Shown here in pieces: positions 31,740 to 37,346 of a stretch of 37,346 nucleotides of DNA; the stretch's first letter is position 1, and each line of letters starts with the position of its first letter. Origin of the DNA: Pseudomonadota bacterium (GTDB taxonomy: Bacteria; Pseudomonadota; Gammaproteobacteria; Xanthomonadales; Rhodanobacteraceae); NCBI GenBank assembly GCA_018240465.1, contig JAFEFS010000034.1:1-37346 (forward strand). Reading direction: 5' to 3'. The notes under the pieces were generated by a model. It had not been told where the DNA came from. It searched no databases and saw nothing but the letters and a program-made list of their open reading frames with translations. Made by a program: the position numbers and the translations under genes.

Positions 31740-32923
31740 TGCAAACCATGCAAATTCTCGCCTTGGTCTGCGCCGCGTTGCTGCCGGCAGCCGCCGTTTC
31801 CGGTTGGTATCTGGGCAAGCGTGGCAGCGAACGCCGCCGCCATGCGCGCGTATCCGAGCTGTCATCGAGCTACTTCCGCGGCCTCAACTACCTGCTCAAC
31901 GAGCAACCCGACAAGGCGATCGAGGTATTTCTCCAGCTTGCCGAATTCAACCGCGACACGGTGGAGACGCACCTTGCGCTCGGCAACCTGTTCCGCCGCC
32001 GCGGCGAGGTCGATCGCGCGATCCGCGTGCACCAGCACCTGATCGCACGACCGAACCTGTCGGACGAGGAAAAGACCATCGCCCTGCTCGAACTCGGCGA
32101 AGACTACATGCGCGCGGGGCTTCTCGATCGCGCCGAGACCTTGTTCACCGATCTCGTCGCGATGGACGCGCAGGCGCCGTCCGCGCTCAAGCACCTGATC
32201 GGCATCTACCAGCACGAGAAGGACTGGGAGAAGGCGATCGAGCATGCGCGGCGCATGGAAAAAATCACCGGCGAATCGCAGGGTGCGACCATCGCCCAGT
32301 TCTATTGCGAGCTCGCCGAACAGGCACGCGCCGCCAAGCAATATGCCGACGCGCACAAGTGGCTTGATCTTGCGTTGCAAAGCCAGCCGGAGAGCGTGCG
32401 CGCGCAGATCGTGCTCGGTCACCTCGAGCTGCAGGAGGACAACGTCAAGGCGGCCGTCGCCGCGTTCGAGCGCGTCGCCACACTCGATGTCGACTTCGTT
32501 CCCGAAATCCTGCCGCAATTGCTCGACTGCTATGCGCGCCTCGGCCAGATGCAGCGTGCGGAAAAATTCCTGCTCGACAACATCGATCGCTCCCATGGCG
32601 TCGCGCCCGTGATCGCGCTCGCGAAGCTGTTTGCGAGCACGCGCGGCGAGGCGATCGCGATCGAGTTCCTCACCCGACAGTTGCGCCAGCGACCTTCGGT
32701 GCGCGGCTTGATGACGTTGATCGTCACCGATCTGCATCGCTCGGAAGGGCCGGCGCGCGAGAACTTGCTCGTGCTGCAGGACCTGACCCGACGCCTGCTC
32801 GAAGGCCAGGCCGCGTACCGCTGCACGCGCTGCGGTTTCGGCGCCAAGTCGCACCACTGGCAATGCCCGAGCTGCAAGACCTGGGGCTCGGTGCGGCCGT
32901 TGCATGGCGTGGCGGGGGAGTAG
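31739..32923 (+). CDS. lapB: LapB (YciM), regulator of LPS synthesis through LpxC turnover
   Basis: In E. coli LapB helps FtsH degrade LpxC and so holds LPS production in check. The 394-residue protein has an N-terminal membrane helix (MQILALVCAALLPAAAVSGWYLG), a run of tetratricopeptide repeats (RGLNYLLNEQPDKAIEVFLQLAEFNRDTVETHLALGNLFRRRGEVDRAI...), and a C-terminal rubredoxin-like zinc motif (CTRCGFGAKSHHWQCPSCKTWGS). All three parts are needed for function in E. coli. The length is close to E. coli LapB (389). The ATG at 31739 overlaps the lapA stop. It is followed by 89 bases and then the sugar-phosphate transferase. Confidence 0.96.
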   Translation: MQTMQILALVCAALLPAAAVSGWYLGKRGSERRRHARVSELSSSYFRGLNYLLNEQPDKAIEVFLQLAEFNRDTVETHLALGNLFRRRGEVDRAIRVHQHLIARPNLSDEEKTIALLELGEDYMRAGLLDRAETLFTDLVAMDAQAPSALKHLIGIYQHEKDWEKAIEHARRMEKITGESQGATIAQFYCELAEQARAAKQYADAHKWLDLALQSQPESVRAQIVLGHLELQEDNVKAAVAAFERVATLDVDFVPEILPQLLDCYARLGQMQRAEKFLLDNIDRSHGVAPVIALAKLFASTRGEAIAIEFLTRQLRQRPSVRGLMTLIVTDLHRSEGPARENLLVLQDLTRRLLEGQAAYRCTRCGFGAKSHHWQCPSCKTWGSVRPLHGVAGE

Positions 32924-33012
32924 GGTGTGAGTGCTGCGTGCACGCTGCATGTTCAGGGCCGCCATCCCCGCGTTCACGCGGATGATGCAACAGCCCTCCG
33001 GGACTGAACACG

Positions 33013-34167
33013 ATGCCGGAATCGTCCGCATTTCCTCTTGCGCTGGCAAGCATGGCGGTTTCCGCTCTGACAACGTGGCTGTCGATCCGCTACGCGCATC
33101 GTCGCGCGCTGTTCGATCTTCCCGGCCAGCGTCGGTCGCATTCCGCGCCGACGCCACGTGGCGGCGGAACAGGAATTGTCGTTGCGTCACTCCTGTTTTT
33201 CTGTGGGCCGTTTCTACTGACGGGACATGGCCCCGACCGAGCCTTTGGCCTGGCGGTGGCGTTCGCGCTGGTCCTCGTCGCCGCTGTCGGATGGTGGGAC
33301 GACCATCGCCCGTTGTCGGCGCGTACCCGGATACTCGTGCATTTTGCCGCGGCGCTCGTGCTGCTCGTGATTCCGGCTGTCGCGGAAATTCCCGCATCGC
33401 CTGCGGTGGTCGCCCAGGGATGGAAGCCCGGCTGGATGAGCTTCGGCGTGGCGCTGACGCTGCTCGCGCTGCTGTCGGTGATCGTTGTCTGGTCGATCAA
33501 CCTGCACAACTTCATGGACGGGATCAACGGGATACTTGCCTGCCAGGCTATTTTCGTTTTTGTCGTGCTTGGTGCACTGACCTCATCGCCTGGTCATCAA
33601 TTGTCGATGTGGGTTCTTGCTGCGGCGACGCTGGGTTTCCTGCCGTTCAATTTTCCGCGGGCGCGGATTTTCATGGGCGATGTCGGCAGTGGCGCGCTCG
33701 GTCTGCTTGTTGCAGTGGCGGCCGGAATGTCCATCAACACCACGCGGCCCCTTGTTGCCCCCGCATTGATCGCCGTGTCGGCGTTCGCGGTGGATGCGAC
33801 CTGCACGCTGGTTTCGCGGATGCTGCGCAGGCGGCGCTGGCTCAGCGCGCACCGGGAGCATCTTTATCAGTGGATGACGCGGACCGGAATGTCGCATACG
33901 CGAGTTGTGCTGTGCTACGGTCTCTGGAACTTGTTGATAGTCCTTCCGGTATTGTTATGGTGTGTCGACGGCAATAATAATTTTCAAGGCAGACAAGCAA
34001 CTATCCCCGTCGTTGCGCATGGAAATGCCGAGGTTTCGAGTCTGTTGGACAATCGAATGTGGAACGGCTGTGCCGCAACGGTAGCCATCTACATGCTTGG
34101 CGTCGCGGTGTGGATATTCGGAAAACGCTGGTGTTTGAAAAAAATAAAGGACAAGGCATATCCGTGA
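33013..34167 (+). CDS. WecA/WbpL-family undecaprenyl-phosphate sugar-1-phosphate transferase
   Basis: Starts O-antigen or exopolysaccharide repeat synthesis by moving a sugar-1-phosphate from a UDP-sugar to undecaprenyl phosphate. The 384-residue protein has about ten transmembrane helices, GQRRSHSAPTPRGGG at the start of the first cytoplasmic loop, WWDDHRPLSAR (aspartate-rich metal motif), NLHNFMDGINGI, and RIFMGDVGSGALG, all family hallmarks, plus HREHLYQ near the end. The last third is more AT-rich (from about 33890), unlike the GC-rich genes around it. The stop overlaps the next start by four bases (GTGA). The WbpL/WbpM-like order of this and the next gene fits an O-antigen locus. Its exact donor sugar is not clear. 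Confidence 0.92.
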   Translation: MPESSAFPLALASMAVSALTTWLSIRYAHRRALFDLPGQRRSHSAPTPRGGGTGIVVASLLFFCGPFLLTGHGPDRAFGLAVAFALVLVAAVGWWDDHRPLSARTRILVHFAAALVLLVIPAVAEIPASPAVVAQGWKPGWMSFGVALTLLALLSVIVVWSINLHNFMDGINGILACQAIFVFVVLGALTSSPGHQLSMWVLAAATLGFLPFNFPRARIFMGDVGSGALGLLVAVAAGMSINTTRPLVAPALIAVSAFAVDATCTLVSRMLRRRRWLSAHREHLYQWMTRTGMSHTRVVLCYGLWNLLIVLPVLLWCVDGNNNFQGRQATIPVVAHGNAEVSSLLDNRMWNGCAATVAIYMLGVAVWIFGKRWCLKKIKDKAYP

Positions 34168-36050
34168 AGCCGCGTAGCCTCATCGCCGCGATCCATCCGC
34201 GCCTTGCCGTCGTCCTGCACGATCTGGCCATGGTCTGGCTCGCGTGGATCGCGACCAACTGGCTGCGCTACAGCCTCGAGCCCGCGGCCGTGCCGCAGGT
34301 TGCCTTCGCGCCCGAGGCGGCGATCGTGGTCGTCGCGCAGGGGCTGGTGCTGTGGTGGACCGGGCTGTACAAGGGCCTGTGGCGCTTCGCCAGCCTGCCG
34401 GATCTGTGGAACATCCTGCGCGCCGGCGTGCTCGGCGCGCTCGGCATCGCGGTCGCGCTGTTCCTCTACAACCGCCTCGCCACCGTACCGCGCACGGTGC
34501 TCGTGGTCTATCCCGCCGTGCTCGTGCTGTTTCTCGGCCTGCCGCGCCTTGCCTACCGCTACTGGAAAGACAGCCGCCTGGATTTCGCGCGTGGCGTTCC
34601 GGCCAAGCGCGTGCTCGTGCTTGGCGCGGGGCGGGCCGGCGAGACCCTGATCCGCGAGCTGTCGCAGGAGCGCCGCTATCGCCCGGTCGGCATCCTCGAC
34701 GACAACGCGCAACTGCGCGGTGCCAAGGTACACGGCGTGCCCGTGCTCGGCACGATCGAACAATTGCCCGACCTTGCCGGCGAGGTCGCCGCCGAAATGC
34801 TGCTGATCGCGATGCCCTCGGCGAGCAACGCGCAGATGCAGCGCACCGTCGAGCTGTGCGAAGGGACGGGCATCCCTTTCCGCACCGTGCCGCGGCTGCA
34901 GGATGTCGTCGCCGGGCGCATGGCATTCAATGAGCTGAAGGAAGTCGCGATCGAGGACCTGCTCGGTCGCGACCCGGTGCAACTCGACTGGACCGCGATC
35001 CGCACCGGCCTGTCCGGCGCACGCGTGCTGGTCACCGGTGGCGGCGGCTCGATCGGCTCGGAACTGTGCCGCCAGGTCGCGCGCCTCGGTGTCGAGTCGC
35101 TGACCGTGCTCGAACTGTCCGAATTCAACCTTTATCGCATCGAGCAGGAGCTGAAACAGGAATTTCCCGACCTCGTCGTCAATGCCGTGCTCGGCGACTG
35201 CGGCGACGCGGTCGTGTGCGATCGCGTGTTCGCGCAGGCGCGCCCGCAGGTCGTGTTCCATGCCGCCGCATTCAAGCATGTGCCGCTGCTGCAAACCCAG
35301 GTGCGCGAGGCGTTCCGCAACAACGTGCTCGGCACGCAGGTCGTCGCGCAGGCGGCGGACAAGTACGGCGTCGGCGGCTTCGTGCTGATCTCGACCGACA
35401 AGGCAGTCAATCCGACCAGCGTCATGGGCGCATGCAAGCGCGCCGCGGAAATCTTCTGCCAGAATTTCGCGGCACGTTCGCACACGCGCTTCATCACGGT
35501 ACGCTTCGGCAATGTGCTCGATTCCGCCGGCAGCGTCGTGCCGCTGTTTCGCGAACAGATCCGCGGTGGCGGCCCGGTCACCGTCACCCATCCGGAGATC
35601 ACGCGCTACTTCATGACGATTCCCGAGGCCTGCCAGCTCATCCTGCAGGCCTCGGTGCTCGGGCAGGGCGGCGAGATCTTCGCGCTCGACATGGGCGAAC
35701 CGGTCAAGATCAGCTACCTCGCCGAGCAGATGATCCGCCTGGCCAACAAAGTGCCGGGGCGCGACGTGCATATTGTTTATACGGGCTTGCGTCCGGGCGA
35801 AAAACTGTTCGAGGAATTGTTCCATTCGCAGGAAAACTACGTCGACACCAGCCACGCGAAGATCTTCCTCGCCCAGCCACGCAGCATGTCTTGGGATCTG
35901 CTCAACGTCCAGCTCGCGCGCGCGACGCATGCCGTGCGCGACTACGACGAGGAAACTCTGCGTCGCTGCCTCACCAGCCTGCTGCCCGAGTTCGCCTGGC
36001 GCGAGGAGGGTGAGGCCGAAGTCGTGCCGATCGCGCGCGGGCAAAACTAG
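34164..36050 (+). CDS. Membrane nucleotide-sugar 4,6-dehydratase (PglF/WbpM/CapD family)
   Basis: Converts UDP-GlcNAc to UDP-4-keto-6-deoxy-GlcNAc, the first step to QuiNAc- or bacillosamine-type sugars. The 628-residue protein has four N-terminal membrane helices (about 1-115). A Rossmann-like domain carries VLVLGAGRAGETLIREL (about 145-285). The C-terminal extended-SDR domain (from about 285) carries VLVTGGGGSIGSELCRQVA. The active site reads STDKAVNPTSVMGACKR, with the Ser-Met-Lys triad that replaces Ser-Tyr-Lys in this family. The GTG at 34164 follows AAGG at a good distance and overlaps the upstream stop; the frame is open to 34059 inside the previous gene. It supplies a sugar for the polymer started by the preceding transferase. 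Confidence 0.94.
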   Translation: MKPRSLIAAIHPRLAVVLHDLAMVWLAWIATNWLRYSLEPAAVPQVAFAPEAAIVVVAQGLVLWWTGLYKGLWRFASLPDLWNILRAGVLGALGIAVALFLYNRLATVPRTVLVVYPAVLVLFLGLPRLAYRYWKDSRLDFARGVPAKRVLVLGAGRAGETLIRELSQERRYRPVGILDDNAQLRGAKVHGVPVLGTIEQLPDLAGEVAAEMLLIAMPSASNAQMQRTVELCEGTGIPFRTVPRLQDVVAGRMAFNELKEVAIEDLLGRDPVQLDWTAIRTGLSGARVLVTGGGGSIGSELCRQVARLGVESLTVLELSEFNLYRIEQELKQEFPDLVVNAVLGDCGDAVVCDRVFAQARPQVVFHAAAFKHVPLLQTQVREAFRNNVLGTQVVAQAADKYGVGGFVLISTDKAVNPTSVMGACKRAAEIFCQNFAARSHTRFITVRFGNVLDSAGSVVPLFREQIRGGGPVTVTHPEITRYFMTIPEACQLILQASVLGQGGEIFALDMGEPVKISYLAEQMIRLANKVPGRDVHIVYTGLRPGEKLFEELFHSQENYVDTSHAKIFLAQPRSMSWDLLNVQLARATHAVRDYDEETLRRCLTSLLPEFAWREEGEAEVVPIARGQN

Positions 36051-36064
36051 AGCGAAAGACCGAG

Positions 36065-36132
36065 CCACGAAGAGCACGAAGAAAAACCGAGAATTTCTTT
36101 TGCCTTCTTCGTGTTCTCCGCATTCTTCGTGG
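36065..36132. repeat. Imperfect palindrome built of CACGAAG units
   Basis: The left arm is CCACGAAGAGCACGAAGAA and the right arm TTCTTCGTGTTCTCCGCATTCTTCGTGG, leaving an AT-rich centre. The repeated unit is CACGAAG. It is built like the element at 28897-28969 but from a different word. Elements of this form (CCACGAAG..ACACGAAG) are found between genes in many bacteria. It fills the gap between the dehydratase and galU genes. Confidence 0.7.
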
Positions 36133-36168
36133 TTAAATCTTTATTTCGTAATGCAGTCAGGAGCAACA

Positions 36169-37053
36169 ATGGCGAAACCGATGCGCAAAGTGGTGTTCCC
36201 CGTGGCCGGCCTCGGCACGCGCTTTCTGCCGGCGACGAAGACGGTCGCCAAAGAAATGCTGCCGGTACTCGACCGCCCGCTGATCCAGTACGCGGTCGAC
36301 GAAGCGGTCGATGCGGGGGCGGACACGCTGATCTTCGTCACCAACCGCTACAAGCACGCGATCGCCGACTACTTCGACAAGGCTTACGAGCTCGAGTCCA
36401 AGCTTTCGCAGTCCGGCAAGAAGGAACTGCTCGCGCTCGTCCAGGGCACGCTGCCCAAACACGTGCGCTGCATCTTCGTCACCCAACCCGAGGCGCTCGG
36501 CCTCGGCCACGCCGTGCTCTGCGCCAAGCAGGTCGTCGGCGACGAGCCGTTCGGTGTGATCCTCGCCGACGACTTGATCTGGAATGCCGGCAAGAGTTGC
36601 CTGCGCCAGATGTCCGAGCTGTCGCAGCGCGAAAACGGCGCCGGCGTGATCGCGGTCGAGGAAGTGCCGCGCGACCAGACCGACAAATACGGCATCGTCG
36701 ATGCGACGAAGATCAACGAACGCGCGGCAAAGATCAACCTGGTCGTCGAGAAACCCAAGCCAGACGTCGCGCCGTCGAACCTCGCCATCGTCGGCCGCTA
36801 CGTGCTGCCAGCGCGCATCTTCGAGCTGCTCGAGAAAACCGAGCCGGGCGCCGGCGGCGAGATCCAGCTCACCGACGCGATCGAGGCGCTGCTCGGCGAA
36901 CGCTCGGTGCTCGCCTATCGTTTCGAGGGCACGCGCTTCGACTGCGGCAACAAGCTGGGCCTCGTCCAGGCAACGCTGCACATGGCGATGCAGGATCCGA
37001 AACTCGCCGCGGCGACGAAGGATTTCATCCGCACCTCGCGGATCGCCGGCTGA
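36169..37053 (+). CDS. galU: UTP-glucose-1-phosphate uridylyltransferase
   Basis: Makes UDP-glucose from UTP and glucose-1-phosphate for LPS, exopolysaccharide and trehalose. The 294-residue protein has the nucleotidyl-transferase start KVVFPVAGLGTRFLPATKTVAKEMLPVLDRPLIQYAVDEAV, LGLGHAVLCAKQVVGDEPFGVILADDLI (metal-binding aspartates), EVPRDQTDKYGIVD, VEKPKPDVAPSNLAIVGRYVL and GGEIQLTDAIEALL, and the final FDCGNKLGL. AGGAG lies before the ATG at 36169, which is preferred to the ATG at 36151. The repeat element separates it from the dehydratase; it may have its own promoter. A small hairpin follows. Confidence 0.97.
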   Translation: MAKPMRKVVFPVAGLGTRFLPATKTVAKEMLPVLDRPLIQYAVDEAVDAGADTLIFVTNRYKHAIADYFDKAYELESKLSQSGKKELLALVQGTLPKHVRCIFVTQPEALGLGHAVLCAKQVVGDEPFGVILADDLIWNAGKSCLRQMSELSQRENGAGVIAVEEVPRDQTDKYGIVDATKINERAAKINLVVEKPKPDVAPSNLAIVGRYVLPARIFELLEKTEPGAGGEIQLTDAIEALLGERSVLAYRFEGTRFDCGNKLGLVQATLHMAMQDPKLAAATKDFIRTSRIAG

Positions 37054-37087
37054 TTCATCGGACGCAAGTTCCGGCGCAGAGTCGATT

Positions 37088-37117
37088 GGATGTGTGCGTT
37101 ATGCCCACTACACATCC
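37088..37117 (+). terminator. Hairpin downstream of galU
   Basis: GGATGTGT and ACACATCC pair perfectly around a 14-base loop and are followed by TTTATC, 35 bases past the galU stop. The loop GCGTTATGCCCACT resembles common intergenic repeat sequence, so this may be an inserted repeat that also serves as terminator. Confidence 0.5.
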
Positions 37118-37162
37118 TTTATCGTGTCAGCGTGGCCGTGCTACTCAAAATCGGGAGACGTC

Positions 37163-37193
37163 GGGCCTACTCGCTGCGCTTCATCCGGGCTAC
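37163..37193. repeat. GTAGCCCGGATGAAGCGCAGCG-type intergenic repeat
   Basis: On the minus strand GTAGCCCGGATGAAGCGCAG is followed by CGAGTAGGCCCG. This is the well-known word found between genes in many proteobacteria (GTAGCCCGGATGAAGCGCAGCG...CCGGG). Here it overlaps the last codons and the stop of the edge gene. Confidence 0.65.
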
Positions 37194-37346
37194 GTTGCTG
37201 CCGGCAGTTATCGTCTGCGCACGGAATTTGAGGCGGGTGTCGGTGCCGCAGCTCACCTGGTTCGTGCCGGTGCCGCACAGGCGGAACGTGGTCGTGCTCG
37301 CGTGGCCGATGTTGTCCTTGGTGAAGTACGGCCGGCCCAGCACCCC
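37167..37346 (-). CDS. 3' end of an unidentified gene, cut by the window edge
   Basis: The last 59 codons of a leftward gene reach the window edge in frame, ending at TAG 37169-37167. The visible part reads GVLGRPYFTKDNIGHASTT, then TFRLCGTGTNQVSCGTDTR and LKFRAQTITAGS, with two cysteines that could form a disulfide, suggesting a secreted or cell-surface protein such as a pilin-like one. That is only a guess. The final residues NVARMKRSE are encoded by the common intergenic repeat at 37163-37193, so the original C-terminus may have been replaced. Confidence 0.5.
   Translation of the reverse strand, partial: GVLGRPYFTKDNIGHASTTTFRLCGTGTNQVSCGTDTRLKFRAQTITAGSNVARMKRSE

Noticed and set aside
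34089..36077. 662-codon open frame on the minus strand opposite the dehydratase gene
   Set aside because: It mirrors a well-supported gene, has no family resemblance and the His/Asp/Arg-rich composition typical of antisense frames in GC-rich DNA.
1..37346. CRISPR arrays, tRNA or rRNA genes, prophage or toxin-antitoxin pairs
   Set aside because: None were recognised on reading either strand; no regularly spaced repeats, cloverleaf-like sequence or phage genes seen.

Overview
The window is high-GC chromosomal DNA (GC-rich throughout by eye, not counted) from a gammaproteobacterium. Gene content and order point to the order Xanthomonadales (Lysobacterales), perhaps Rhodanobacteraceae or Xanthomonadaceae. 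The grounds are ppiD next to fabI, the block cmk-rpsA-ihfB-lapA-lapB running into wecA/wbpL-type, pglF/wbpM-type and galU genes, a mltD/methyltransferase/rnhA/dnaQ block, phasin genes, split pqiA and an msrPQ pair. No taxonomic search was possible, so this is inference. Most of the window is ordinary core genome. I found no prophage, CRISPR array, plasmid module or recognisable defence system.

Layout. 1-7500: ppiD converges on fabI. A decayed IS5-type transposase tail (about 2975-3234) sits between fabI and mltD. mltD is divergent from a tight GTGA-overlapped run of methyltransferase, rnhA and dnaQ, and a PP2C phosphatase converges on dnaQ. 7500-15800: accessory metabolism, with a roughly 0.5 kb stretch without a gene, a coupled pair made of an atypical SDR and an EreA/ChaN-like lipoprotein, a small acidic protein, a DHA2-type MFS exporter, YceI, a zinc alcohol dehydrogenase, two GNAT acetyltransferases and a cold-shock/transmembrane/Excalibur fusion. 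15800-20700: a complete MarR-outer membrane factor-EmrA-EmrB efflux operon on the minus strand, with a palindromic operator lying over a near-consensus promoter. 20700-21850: two polyhydroxyalkanoate-granule genes. 21900-26400: a tandem-FHA membrane protein followed by pqiA (two half-genes), pqiB and pqiC. 26300-28000: msrQ and msrP on the minus strand, the msrQ 3' end overlapping that of pqiC. 28100-32900: cmk, rpsA, ihfB, lapA, lapB. 33000-37050: polyprenyl-phosphate sugar-1-phosphate transferase, nucleotide-sugar 4,6-dehydratase and galU, the start of a surface-polysaccharide locus. The right edge holds the last 59 codons of an unidentified minus-strand gene.

How the genes work together. 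Much of the window concerns the envelope: PpiD (periplasmic folding), MltD (peptidoglycan turnover), Emr-type efflux, Pqi (inter-membrane lipid transport), MsrPQ (repair of oxidised periplasmic methionine), LapAB (LPS synthesis control) and O-antigen/exopolysaccharide precursor enzymes. Intergenic regions carry several well-formed hairpins and two long imperfect palindromes built from short repeated units (28897-28969 and 36065-36132). The most notable items are the MarR operator/promoter overlap with a possibly leaderless start, the tandem-FHA protein leading the split pqi cluster, the SDR without its YxxxK motif coupled to a hydrolase-like lipoprotein, the cold-shock/Excalibur fusion, and the IS5 remnant that abuts the mltD stop codon.
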